Positions 26,636-34,647 of a DNA stretch of 64,000 nucleotides are shown here, piece after piece. The translations under genes were made by a program, and so were the position numbers. The first letter of the stretch is position 1, and each line of letters opens with the position of its first letter. The notes below the pieces were generated by a model, which did not search any database, had not been told where the DNA came from, and saw only the letters and a list, made by a program, of their open reading frames with translations. This DNA is from Clostridiaceae bacterium OM02-2AC (lineage in GTDB: Bacteria > Bacillota_I > Bacilli_A > Erysipelotrichales > Erysipelotrichaceae): the NCBI GenBank assembly GCA_003481775.1, contig QULU01000004.1, positions 113,829 to 177,828 of the forward strand. Direction: 5' to 3'.

Positions 26636-27229
26636 TTATTTATGAATCAAAGGCTTTCCCGGAACCTCATGACAATGACGGCATCTCGCTTCATACTGCT
26701 CACTTGCTCCAACCAAAATAATCGGATCATCATACCGAGCGGCTCTTCCGTTAATCAGTCGCTGGCTTCTTGTAGCAGGTGCTCCGCATTTTGTACACAC
26801 CGCTGTCAGCTTTGTCACAAATTCCGCATGTGTAAACAGCTGCGGCATGACGCTAAATGGCTCTCCACGAAAATCCATATCCAGTCCGGCAACCATAACC
26901 CGTTTTCCATGGTCCGCAAAGTAATCGCATATCTCTACGATTTCCTCATCGAAAAACTGCACCTCATCGATTGCAATCACATCGTAGCTGTCATCTATGT
27001 AATCAAAAATCTCATGCGCACGGGATATCACAAAGCTTTTTGCCGTGCTTCCGCAGTGCGATACCACACATTCCTCACTGTAACGATCATCGATTTTCGG
27101 CTTGAATACAGCGATTTTCTTTTTTGCATATTCCAACACCTTAATACGTCGAATCAGTTCCTCTGTCTTTCCTGCAAACATACAGCCGGATATAACCTCC
27201 AGCCACCCTTCCTTATACTGCTGATACAT
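26636..27229 (-). CDS. tdk: Thymidine kinase
   Basis: This 197-residue type II thymidine kinase phosphorylates thymidine (and deoxyuridine) with ATP in the salvage of deoxynucleosides. It has the P-loop GCMFAGKT at 15-22, the Walker B/lasso DEVQFFDEE, and a four-cysteine zinc site made of CTKC and CRHC. ATG 27229 follows GAGGAGTG and gives the normal N-terminus ([12 protein letters not shown]); the longer frame to 27292 has no support. A TATAAT is upstream at about 27268-27263. Its neighbour rpmE on the same strand is the common Firmicute arrangement. Confidence 0.95.
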   Translation of the reverse strand: MYQQYKEGWLEVISGCMFAGKTEELIRRIKVLEYAKKKIAVFKPKIDDRYSEECVVSHCGSTAKSFVISRAHEIFDYIDDSYDVIAIDEVQFFDEEIVEICDYFADHGKRVMVAGLDMDFRGEPFSVMPQLFTHAEFVTKLTAVCTKCGAPATRSQRLINGRAARYDDPIILVGASEQYEARCRHCHEVPGKPLIHK

Positions 27230-27402
27230 AACGACACTCCTCACTAACATTACGATTTGTATTATATCATAAAGTGATTCCGGTATGTACATTTTACATC
27301 TGTTACTTAACTTTCATTTTCTTTCATCCTATATCCTGACTGTTTGCTATTTTTTTATCCAGTTCCTGTAAATAGCCATCAGGGCAGGCGCTTACAGATA
27401 AG

Positions 27403-27430
27403 GCAAAAGAAAAGAGGCATATGCCTCTTT
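27403..27430 (-). terminator. Terminator of rpmE
   Basis: A perfect 20-base palindrome (AAAGAGGCAT at 27411-27420 with ATGCCTCTTT at 27421-27430) is followed on the minus strand by TCTTTTG. Confidence 0.9.
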
Positions 27431-27446
27431 CCCATTGTAGTTGTTG

Positions 27447-27650
27447 TTATTTAAGTCCGTATTTTTTGTTGAATTTTTCAATACGTCCCTGTGCAGCAGC
27501 AAATCTCTGACGTCCAGTATAGAATGGATGGCAGTTTGAACAAGTATCAACACGCAGCTCTTTGCTAGTTGAACCAGTTTCAAATTCAGCTCCACAAGAA
27601 GTACATTTTACCATAATACGGTGGTACTCTGGATGAATTCCTTTTTTCAT
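27447..27650 (-). CDS. rpmE: 50S ribosomal protein L31, zinc-binding form
   Basis: This 67-residue ribosomal protein bridges the two subunits at the central protuberance. It begins [10 protein letters not shown], has the zinc pairs CTSC and CSNC of the C+ form, and contains the conserved [18 protein letters not shown] precedes the start. It has its own promoter and terminator. The zinc-binding type is the form used under zinc sufficiency in bacteria that also own a C- paralogue; none is seen in this window. Confidence 0.97.
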   Translation of the reverse strand: MKKGIHPEYHRIMVKCTSCGAEFETGSTSKELRVDTCSNCHPFYTGRQRFAAAQGRIEKFNKKYGLK

Positions 27651-27669
27651 TTTAACTCTCCTTCCGCCT

Positions 27670-27733
27670 TAAACCTCAGGTGGGTTTAAAGTAAGTGCTA
27701 TACAATTATAGCAATAAGTTTCTGCGAAAGCAA
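27670..27733 (-). promoter_or_regulatory. rpmE promoter and possible L31 leader hairpin
   Basis: TTGCTT (27733-27728) and TATAAT (27710-27705), 17 bases apart, form a strong promoter. The transcript would begin near 27697 and carry a hairpin TAAACC/GGTTTA (27688-27683 with 27675-27670) just before the ribosome binding site. L31 autoregulatory leaders of this kind are known in Firmicutes; I assign this one by position and shape only. Confidence 0.6.
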
Positions 27734-28013
27734 TAGGTTTTTTGTAAATTCACATAAGAATACATGAAATATTTCATGTGAGATATTGCGAATCGCAGGA
27801 CCATCAGATACTTTTCATTTACTGTTTGAAAGTGAAAGATCGTTTTGCAAATTGCTTAGGAAACACTTTAAAAACAATGCCATTATAGTTAAAATTCCTT
27901 TTAACGTGAAAAATAACAAATTTTATCAATAATTCGTGGATTTTTTAGGAATTCCCTATGTTTTTAACGTATAGAAGAGTGTAAGGAGTCCTTACAGAAT
28001 GGAGGACATAAAA
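27734..28013 (+). promoter_or_regulatory. AT-rich intergenic region with a palindrome before the PD-(D/E)XK gene
   Basis: No gene is seen. A perfect 15-base palindrome GTAAGGAGTCCTTAC (27981-27995) lies 6 bases before the GGAGG that serves ATG 28014. It could be an operator or an RNA hairpin that limits access to the ribosome binding site. No clear -10/-35 pair is visible. Confidence 0.35.
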
Positions 28014-28949
28014 ATGTCAAATGCAATGAATCAGCTCAACTACAGTAACGATCTATTTTTTAAGTACACCCTTTCCCGTGAGGATGAAGGCTCTGTGTAT
28101 GCCCGTAACACCATTATTGAACGTGTTACCGGAATTAAGGTAAAGGAAAGCACCGTACTCAATCCGAATCTGGATCCGGGCATCATCGGTAAGAAGCGCA
28201 TCATTCTGGATGTCCATGTAAAGGATGAGCAGAATCGCCATTTCAATATCGAGATGCAGACCACTTTTGCAGGAATAGCGGAAATGATGCGCTTTGAATT
28301 TTACGGCGCCAGAGCGTTGAACAATCAGCTGAAAAGCGGTGAGTTTTATGATCAATTAAAGCCGGTTTATCAAATCATATTCATCGATGAGTATGCATGG
28401 AACAACCGAAATCTGATCAATCAGTATCAGATGCGCAATGAGCAGGGAGAGAATGAAAGCTACTATCCTCTCATCCTTCGCACCTTTGTTCATATGCCGG
28501 CAATCAATGACATTGTAAGAGAGAAGGAAATACTGAGGCTGAATGACTTTGAACAACTGGTATACCTGTTTGAAAATAATGAAAAAAATGATATACTGAA
28601 GTCAAAGGAAAGGCTGGTGAAGGTATTCGTGAACAAGTATGAGGAAATGCAGAAGGATGATGAGCTGTGGTCAACGGCTATGGCGATTCAGATGGGAGAA
28701 GCACGTTATCGCAACGGCTTGCATGACAGCTTTGAAGAGGGAAAAGCTGCCGGAAAAATGGAAGGTAAGTTGGAAGGAGAAAGGCAGCTCTTACACAGAC
28801 AGATGCAAATCAAGTATCATGAGGATTGCGCAATGTGGCTGCAGGCATTAACTGAGGAGCAAATACATATTGTATCCACTTTAGTTCTGGAGTGTGATAC
28901 CTTCGAGTCTGTCAAAGAACGAATAAGCAAGTCCGACACAACGATATAA
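28014..28949 (+). CDS. Rpn/PD-(D/E)XK nuclease family transposase-like protein
   Basis: This 311-residue protein of the Rpn/PDDEXK_2 family was annotated historically as a transposase. The N-terminus has the family opening NDLFFKYTLS, then the nuclease core D (ILDVHVKDEQ near 64) and ExQ (FNIEMQTTF near 78-80). In the middle region VYQIIFIDEYAW and the C-terminal helical region follow the family pattern, ending with an EGKAAGKMEGKLEGERQ-type repeat. Rpn proteins are DNA endonucleases that promote RecA-independent recombination. ATG 28014 is preferred over 27999 because GGAGG at 28001-28005 serves it. It stands alone, followed by three successive terminators. Confidence 0.88.
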   Translation: MSNAMNQLNYSNDLFFKYTLSREDEGSVYARNTIIERVTGIKVKESTVLNPNLDPGIIGKKRIILDVHVKDEQNRHFNIEMQTTFAGIAEMMRFEFYGARALNNQLKSGEFYDQLKPVYQIIFIDEYAWNNRNLINQYQMRNEQGENESYYPLILRTFVHMPAINDIVREKEILRLNDFEQLVYLFENNEKNDILKSKERLVKVFVNKYEEMQKDDELWSTAMAIQMGEARYRNGLHDSFEEGKAAGKMEGKLEGERQLLHRQMQIKYHEDCAMWLQALTEEQIHIVSTLVLECDTFESVKERISKSDTTI

Positions 28950-28972
28950 GCTGTCATTTGTAAGCAACGCCT

Positions 28973-29012
28973 AGTAACACATCTCCATACATAAATTGTG
29001 TGTTACTGTTTT
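28973..29012 (+). terminator. First terminator after the PD-(D/E)XK gene
   Basis: AGTAACAC (28973-28980) pairs with GTGTTACT (29000-29007), followed by GTTTTAG. Confidence 0.65.
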
Positions 29013-29027
29013 AGAATGTACAACGCA

Positions 29028-29065
29028 AAAAGGCTCTCTGCACACATGAATGCTGAGAGCTTTTT
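29028..29065 (+). terminator. Second, bidirectional terminator
   Basis: AAAAAGGCTCTC pairs with GAGAGCTTTTT (core 29033-29038 with 29055-29060). A and T runs on either side allow use in both directions, including for the ABC permease gene. Confidence 0.8.
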
Positions 29066-29141
29066 ACTTACTATAAGAGGTATCACATTGCGATTCCCTT
29101 ATGAATTCTATCATGCAATTTAACACCTTTCATTCAACAGC

Positions 29142-29180
29142 AAAGCCATCCTTTTGTGATAAATGAATGGCTTTTTCTTT
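29142..29180 (+). terminator. Third terminator in the intergenic array
   Basis: AAAGCCAT (29142-29149) pairs with ATGGCTTT (29167-29174), followed by TTCTTTTC on the plus strand. Confidence 0.7.
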
Positions 29181-29227
29181 TCAGGCTTTGAGCAGCAACA
29201 AGGATTCCTAGCTTATCCACTCATTTC

Positions 29228-30715
29228 TCAATGCTGCATAACAGAGAATTTTTCCGTATGCTTCAGCTCTTCCATCAGCTTCAGAAGATATTCCTTATTC
29301 CTCTTATTCCCTTTGAGCGTATAGGAACGATAAACCTGTGAATTATCCTGCTTGATATAGAAAACATTGATATAATATGCCTCATCAACAAAGTGATCCT
29401 CTATATTCAGCTCACTTGCTTTCTTTTGCACACTCTGTAGAAATTTCATGCCCTCCTCATCCTGAACAACGGTACTGTAGCCATCATAATACTCTTTTTC
29501 CTTTGCATCATAGAATAGCATAGCAGACGAATCTTCCAGATAGGATGATCGAACATCAATCTCAACACGCTTCATTTCTGTCAGGGATGGATATTCCTTT
29601 ACCATCCCCAGTCCCTTTGTCTGCGTATACATATAGCTAAAACCGAAGGTCCCCATATAAAGCAATGCAAATACGATTACATGAAGCTTTTTTACCTGTA
29701 TCTTTCGATTGGAAAAGAATATCATACAGAAATAAGCAACCAGTATAATCAAGCTTGGAACAACGACACCGCCATCCACATTCATTACTAATAAAACCAT
29801 ACAGAAGGTGATGACTGTGATGATTACAGGAAATCCAAATAATGTAACGGTTCGCTGCTCTGCATCCTCCGGTTTTCTTTGGACAAAGGATTTCCAGCCA
29901 AACCAGAAGCAAAGCACTCCGATGATTCCCCAGTATAGAAAGTACAGCCAGTTAAAAACATTTATCAGGTTGTCTGTTCTATACATTTCCGAAGCCATAG
30001 CAGATAGTGTGTTAAATAGAAAAGCATAAATCGTACTCGGCATGGAAAGCAGCATCTGGATCATTCCCATGTTAATGAATTCACTTGGTGATGCACCGAT
30101 ATTTCCAAGAATCGTCGTTATCTGATTACTAAAGAAAATCATTGCTGACAGTATGACAATAAACGGCATGACAACGTAAGCACCGTTGACAAGAATACTA
30201 TCAATCAGATTGTTGCATTTCACACTCAGAAAGGTGAAAATGGTATACTGAATCAAAAGCAGAACGGATAACCCGAGGAAGAACAATAATGGTAACAGCA
30301 TATAAAGCAGTCTTTCCCGATATCCAAGTCCCAGCAATACAAGGTAGCCCAGAAGATAGTTGATCAGCAGCGGTACCAATACGGCAAGCAAGCCGCTGAT
30401 ATAGTTATATAGAAACAGGTGTTTTCTTTGAATCGGCAAAGAGAAGTACAGCTCATGACTTCTCTTCTTATACAGATAACGGAAATTGAAAATCGGTATC
30501 AGATATGAAAGGACACAGCCTCCGGCACAGGTTGCCGCTCCCAGAGCGATGAACCCCATATAGAAGGTATCCAGGGAATACGAGCCATGCGGAAGCCCCA
30601 TATAATTAAAGGTAAGGAACGGCATTATCAGAAACAGAATGATAAAAACCAATACCAACAGCCGTTTATTACTGTTTACATAATAGCGTAGATAGGCCTT
30701 AAAATCATTCATCAT
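29228..30715 (-). CDS. ABC-2 type transporter permease
   Basis: This is a 495-residue membrane subunit of an ABC exporter. Hydrophobic segments lie at about 22-45, 60-85, 115-165, 180-205, 250-300 and 305-370, and a soluble C-terminal domain (about 380-490) carries alternating strands and a charged tail. The start is one of two adjacent ATGs at 30715/30712, overlapping the ATPase gene's stop. The arrangement regulator-ATPase-permease is like the Bacillus ytr operon, whose members respond to cell-wall antibiotics. Cargo is unknown; peptide antibiotic resistance is a reasonable inference, not shown here. Confidence 0.85.
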   Translation of the reverse strand: MMNDFKAYLRYYVNSNKRLLVLVFIILFLIMPFLTFNYMGLPHGSYSLDTFYMGFIALGAATCAGGCVLSYLIPIFNFRYLYKKRSHELYFSLPIQRKHLFLYNYISGLLAVLVPLLINYLLGYLVLLGLGYRERLLYMLLPLLFFLGLSVLLLIQYTIFTFLSVKCNNLIDSILVNGAYVVMPFIVILSAMIFFSNQITTILGNIGASPSEFINMGMIQMLLSMPSTIYAFLFNTLSAMASEMYRTDNLINVFNWLYFLYWGIIGVLCFWFGWKSFVQRKPEDAEQRTVTLFGFPVIITVITFCMVLLVMNVDGGVVVPSLIILVAYFCMIFFSNRKIQVKKLHVIVFALLYMGTFGFSYMYTQTKGLGMVKEYPSLTEMKRVEIDVRSSYLEDSSAMLFYDAKEKEYYDGYSTVVQDEEGMKFLQSVQKKASELNIEDHFVDEAYYINVFYIKQDNSQVYRSYTLKGNKRNKEYLLKLMEELKHTEKFSVMQH

Positions 30716-31598
30716 AAACACCATACCCCTTCTTTTCCATTTCATAGATAAAGACCTCCTCCAGATTGACATTCAGAACTTCCATCATCAGAGGGTCCAT
30801 TGTATTCAAATAATTTTTAATCTTTTCAATATCTCCCTTAACAACCAGATTCACTACACGCGACTGCACATGCATTGACAGCAGGTCCAAGGCTTTAAAA
30901 TCATCTTCACTTTTCTCCTCCTTGAACGCAAGCTGAATCTTGTGGATATTTTCCTTCGTCTCATCGACATAGCCTGCCGTACGAATCGTATTATCCTCCA
31001 AAATACCGAATGTATCACAGATATCCTCCAGCTCCCGCAGATTATGGCTGGATATGATTACCGTCATTTCCTTTTCCTCAATCATTTTACTGATTGCCCG
31101 TTTAAAGGTCAGCCGCATCACCGGATCCAGGCCGTCAAACGCCTCATCCAGAAACAAATACTTCGGTGAAATGGCAAGAGCCAAAACAATAAAGGACTGA
31201 CGCTTCATGCCCTTGGAGAAATTCTTCAGTGTCTTATTTTCATCCAGCTTGAAGATAGCGCGATACTTCTCGTAGATTTCATCGCTGAGATTTGGATACC
31301 ATACACGGTAAAATTCCTTCATATCCTTTAATGTGGCATTGAAGAAATAAAACGGATCATCACTGATCAACAGAATATCACGTTTCACCCCGGGATTATC
31401 AAATACCTTCTCATCGTCAATACAGATACATCCCAAATCCGGCTTCATAATACCCGCCATGATTTTCAGCAGCGTGGATTTACCGGATCCGTTGGGACCA
31501 ATCAGACCGAATACACTCCCGCTATGAATATCCAGGTTTACATCCATCAGCACGGTCTTATCCTTGAATTTCTTTGTCAGTGACCTGATTTTAAGCAT
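30705..31598 (-). CDS. ABC transporter ATP-binding protein
   Basis: This 297-residue ATPase drives the permease encoded immediately downstream. It has Walker A GPNGSGKS near 37-44, the signature region LKNFSKGMKRQ (variant of LSGGQ), Walker B KYLFLDEAFDGLD near 150-160 and the switch histidine in ISSHNL. ATG 31598 follows GAGGAGGGAAAGG and overlaps the end of the regulator gene by 8 bases. The variant signature with KGMKRQ is typical of the YtrB/antibiotic-export group. Confidence 0.92.
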   Translation of the reverse strand: MLKIRSLTKKFKDKTVLMDVNLDIHSGSVFGLIGPNGSGKSTLLKIMAGIMKPDLGCICIDDEKVFDNPGVKRDILLISDDPFYFFNATLKDMKEFYRVWYPNLSDEIYEKYRAIFKLDENKTLKNFSKGMKRQSFIVLALAISPKYLFLDEAFDGLDPVMRLTFKRAISKMIEEKEMTVIISSHNLRELEDICDTFGILEDNTIRTAGYVDETKENIHKIQLAFKEEKSEDDFKALDLLSMHVQSRVVNLVVKGDIEKIKNYLNTMDPLMMEVLNVNLEEVFIYEMEKKGYGVYDE

Positions 31599-31965
31599 GA
31601 TCCTTTCCCTCCTCATATACGGCATCCACCGCTTTATAGAGTGCTTCCTTTTCGATATGATGCTGCTTCATATCACGAACCGTCCCCTTAAAGTCCTTTA
31701 GCTTTTCTTCCCGTATCAGCTTATCGGATTCATTGTCTGCCACAAAGCATCCCTTTCCTTTCTCCGAATAAATATATCCGTGCTCTTCCAGCTCCTGATA
31801 GGCTTTGGCAACCGTGTTGGGGTTTACACCAATCTGCGAAGCCATGGCACGAACAGAAGGAAGTTTGTCGTTTGGTGATAGAATACCAATTGTGATAAAC
31901 TCCAGTATTTGCTTTTTCAGCTGTTCAAATATCGGAAGCTTGCTTTGCGTGTCAATTACAAACAT
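31591..31965 (-). CDS. GntR-family regulator, YtrA subfamily
   Basis: This 124-residue repressor has a GntR winged helix (about 8-75; LPSVRAMASQIGVNPNTVAKAYQEL) and the short helical C-terminus that defines the YtrA subfamily. Such proteins repress their own ABC-transporter operon until a cell-wall stress signal arrives. ATG 31965 is chosen over an upstream GTG at 31974 because GGAGG (31981-31977) is correctly spaced only for the ATG. The gene overlaps the ATPase gene, and a long inverted repeat over its promoter is the likely operator. Confidence 0.92.
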   Translation of the reverse strand: MFVIDTQSKLPIFEQLKKQILEFITIGILSPNDKLPSVRAMASQIGVNPNTVAKAYQELEEHGYIYSEKGKGCFVADNESDKLIREEKLKDFKGTVRDMKQHHIEKEALYKAVDAVYEEGKDHA

Positions 31966-31978
31966 CAACTGCACCTCC

Positions 31979-32011
31979 AGTGTATTAGTGTACTAACTAC
32001 AGTAATACACT
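31979..32011 (-). promoter_or_regulatory. YtrA-type operator
   Basis: AGTGTATTA (31979-31987) and TAATACACT (32003-32011) are perfect inverted repeats 15 bases apart, with an inner TTAGT/ACTAA pair. The repeat covers the -10 box and the start region of the GntR-ABC operon, as expected for autorepression. Confidence 0.75.
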
Positions 32012-32035
32012 ATCATGGTATTTGTATTCTGTCAA
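32007..32035 (-). promoter_or_regulatory. Promoter of the GntR-ABC operon
   Basis: A perfect TTGACA (32035-32030) is followed after 17 bases by TAGTGT (32012-32007). The -10 lies inside the inverted repeat. Confidence 0.8.
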
Positions 32036-32229
32036 TAACAACTATAAAGGATATCTGTTTTTCAAGCTTTTTTTCACTCCTTGTTTGCTTAGGGCCAATA
32101 ACCACCCAGCATGGATATGAAAAAGGTTCAGATAATCTGAATTCAGATCAAGTCCAAACCTTATGTTATATATAAGCTGTTTACCCGCTACACTATAAAC
32201 ATAATATAAAGCCCTATATGGATAAGCTG

Positions 32230-33294
32230 TTATTGCGCCTGCTTTTCCTCGATTTCAAGCTTTCCTTCCCGATTGCGCACAATCACCGTACCAACAGGCT
32301 CGTCAAGAAACGGAATGATTTCCGGATCATAGTTGCATACGGTATTTAAAGCGAAAACCTGTGTATGCTCATTATCATCGATATACTCCTGTGTTTCATC
32401 TCCTGCGAAGATTCTCCAGCCGCTGTCCGGATTGTCTTTGGATGGTTCCTCGCGTACCATATAGCAGATGTCCTCCTGATCGATGCTGACACGATCTGTC
32501 ACAAAGCAGCCCAACGTGCTGTCAATCAGCTTTTTTCCTTCTTTGATGCATGGGAAATACTTCTTTCCCTCCAGCCATGCATAACGGTTCCATACGTTGG
32601 TACGATTTTCAAAAAACAGCTTTTCAATCGCCTGCAGCTCATTTTGAAACATCATACTTCCATAATCATTATTCATCCCGGAGCTGCGGAACATAAAATA
32701 ACAGCCTCCGCACAGATAGCTGATCGCATATTCCTCCCAGCTGTCAAACTGTCGAAATGCCCGAGTTCCGATATCCTGCAGCATCATTTCCGCCGTTTCC
32801 CGATCCAGAATTTCCACAGCATAGCATTCCCGAATCATGCGGACACATTCTCCATAATCAAAACCTGCAAAGCCTTGTTCCTTCAGAAATGGATAAAACT
32901 GCTTCGCAAAGGTTTTACAGCCCTCAAAGAACAGCCTTGCTTTTTCATCCAGCTCTTCTAAATCAAACTGAGGTTCATCCCTCCAAAAGCCCAGAAACTG
33001 TTCGTACTGCCATTGCACATTATCATTCAAAAAGGCTTTGATTGCCCTGATTGCACTATCTTTATCAATGATTTCAAACTGTTCTTTTAAATGGTTGCGT
33101 AAAGCATCACGGCTGATTTTATCCCCTACCTCAAGCTTTATCAGATCGTATCCGTTTAAAATAGAAGGTATTCCGGATAACAGAATTTCAAATTCTTCTC
33201 TTTGTATAGCGACCTTTCCCTCAAGTCGTTTGGTCTTCATTTTTTTCTCCAACTGATGCAGCAGCTTGATATAGGTAATTTTTTTCTGTGACAT
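32230..33294 (-). CDS. DUF1266 plus DUF2185 (Imm33-like) protein
   Basis: This 354-residue soluble protein appears to have two parts. A central helical region (about 95-215) fits DUF1266, with a WEEYAISYLCGGCYF helix. The C-terminus (about 255-345) matches DUF2185/Imm33: FVTDRVS, then MVREEPSKDNPDSGWRIFAG, GDETQEYIDD and a closing EPVGTVIVR. Imm33-type domains occur in immunity genes of polymorphic toxin loci, but no toxin gene is adjacent, so immunity is only a possibility. RBS AAGGAGACGAAGG is good. No terminator is obvious downstream. Confidence 0.72.
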   Translation of the reverse strand: MSQKKITYIKLLHQLEKKMKTKRLEGKVAIQREEFEILLSGIPSILNGYDLIKLEVGDKISRDALRNHLKEQFEIIDKDSAIRAIKAFLNDNVQWQYEQFLGFWRDEPQFDLEELDEKARLFFEGCKTFAKQFYPFLKEQGFAGFDYGECVRMIRECYAVEILDRETAEMMLQDIGTRAFRQFDSWEEYAISYLCGGCYFMFRSSGMNNDYGSMMFQNELQAIEKLFFENRTNVWNRYAWLEGKKYFPCIKEGKKLIDSTLGCFVTDRVSIDQEDICYMVREEPSKDNPDSGWRIFAGDETQEYIDDNEHTQVFALNTVCNYDPEIIPFLDEPVGTVIVRNREGKLEIEEKQAQ

Positions 33295-33487
33295 ATCCTT
33301 CGTCTCCTTGTATGATCAATATCACTATTATACAACAGTTTACCCGGTAGGGAAACGACGGATGTGTAAGATTATCTTCTCATTCAGCTTAGCCTCTGCA
33401 TGAAAACGAAATCGCTCCGAATACGAATAAGCACATCGCCGCTTTCAATTTGTTTCTATCAAAGCATCTGAATTGTGATTTATTGCC

Positions 33488-34018
33488 CTATGGGAATAGA
33501 AGGGTTGCACATTTTGCGACAAGTGCGGCAATACAGAGGGCATCCAACATGTAAAATATCAAAATGATCACCTTTAACAGCGTCATATTACGCAGCAACG
33601 CAACCAGATGTGTAGTCAGTGAATACGGACGATCCATGGTTTGCAGTGATAAAACTTCCGTATAGTCGCCGGGATTCCATTCCTTAGACTGCCGGATATG
33701 ATACGATATGTCATCCACCTGCATCTGATTTTTAAGTAAAACATCCTTTGCCATCATAAGCTGTTCCTTTTTCTGTTCCAGCAGGATCAACAGCTGTTCC
33801 TGATTCATAGCTCCCTGCTGAAGATTTATGATTTCCTCTAGACTTAGACCCAGAACCTTCCATGCAAGGATACCTTTCAGTTTTTCCTTTGCTGCTTCAT
33901 CATACATGCGAATGCGCCCCTGATAACCGCTAGGCTTCAAAAGATCAATCTGATCATAATACTGCAGTGTTCGTACACTGATATTGCAGGAATCCGCAAG
34001 CTCACGTATGGTATTCAT
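33488..34018 (-). CDS. MerR-family regulator with C-terminal membrane helix, second of a pair
   Basis: This 176-residue protein begins with a MerR winged helix (about 1-70; IRELADSCNISVRTLQYYDQIDLL), continues into a dimerising coiled coil (about 75-115) and ends in a strongly hydrophobic stretch (about 145-176, LLKVIILIFYMLDALCIAALVAK). The ATG shares bases with the stop of the upstream MerR gene (TAATG), so the pair is coupled. A membrane-anchored MerR is not the ordinary form; it implies a regulator that senses something at the membrane. No export or metal genes flank it. Confidence 0.82.
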   Translation of the reverse strand: MNTIRELADSCNISVRTLQYYDQIDLLKPSGYQGRIRMYDEAAKEKLKGILAWKVLGLSLEEIINLQQGAMNQEQLLILLEQKKEQLMMAKDVLLKNQMQVDDISYHIRQSKEWNPGDYTEVLSLQTMDRPYSLTTHLVALLRNMTLLKVIILIFYMLDALCIAALVAKCATLLFP

Positions 34019-34563
34019 TACAGAATCCCTCCCTTCTCCAGCAATGCAAACACCAGTACAATCACAAGAATCGCACAAAACAGCCGTGTGGAAATAACCG
34101 CATGCCGATAGGTCTTTCTGCTGCAACGATAATCATATATCTGATAGATAGAATTCCACTTCCAGATCAGCATCCCCTCCACACAATCATCGTCACGCTG
34201 TTCATCCGATACCGCTGCAGTGATATCAAATTCCTCATGCTGCCGGATTGCATGTATAACATTCTTTACAGCCCGCAGCTGTTCCTGCTTTTCCTCCAGC
34301 TTTCGATCCAGCTGCTCTTTATGTGTCACAAGCAGCTCCTTCAAGCATTTTTCACTGCTGCCATGCAACAGCTGCTGAATCTGTTCCAGAGAAAACCCAA
34401 GTCCACGATAATAGCTGATACAATGCAGACGCAATACATCTTCTTTATTATATATTCGATTTCCCTGTATTCTTCCCGGATGCAAGAGTCCTTTTTCCTC
34501 ATACAGACGAACTGCTTTTCTGCTTAGATGACAGCGTTCGCACACCTCATGAATCTGATACAT
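34018..34563 (-). CDS. MerR-family regulator with C-terminal membrane helix, first of a pair
   Basis: This 181-residue protein has a MerR DNA-binding domain (about 1-70; IHEVCERCHLSRKAVRLYEEKGLL), a coiled-coil region (about 75-120, rich in E/K/Q) and a C-terminal hydrophobic helix (about 155-174, LFCAILVIVLVFALLE). ATG 34563 follows GAGGTGAAG; the longer frame is unsupported. Two cysteines in the first HTH (VCERC) are probably structural. It is the first gene of a two-gene unit with another membrane-anchored MerR of only moderate similarity, so the pair may act as a heterodimer. Confidence 0.83.
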   Translation of the reverse strand: MYQIHEVCERCHLSRKAVRLYEEKGLLHPGRIQGNRIYNKEDVLRLHCISYYRGLGFSLEQIQQLLHGSSEKCLKELLVTHKEQLDRKLEEKQEQLRAVKNVIHAIRQHEEFDITAAVSDEQRDDDCVEGMLIWKWNSIYQIYDYRCSRKTYRHAVISTRLFCAILVIVLVFALLEKGGIL

Positions 34564-34621
34564 ATTCTTCACCTCTTCCCCTATTGTAGACGATTCCCCT
34601 GCGTCACCCACAAGAGTTTTC

Positions 34622-34647
34622 AAAAAAAAACCGCCATTTTTGCGGTT
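34622..34647 (-). terminator. Terminator of the RpiR gene
   Basis: AACCGC (34629-34634) and GCGGTT (34642-34647) form the stem, followed on the minus strand by nine T residues. Confidence 0.88.

Noticed and set aside
28973..29180. Three hairpins in a row considered as a repeat element or attachment site
   Set aside because: Each has a stem plus T tail and different sequences; they are best explained as successive terminators between convergent genes.
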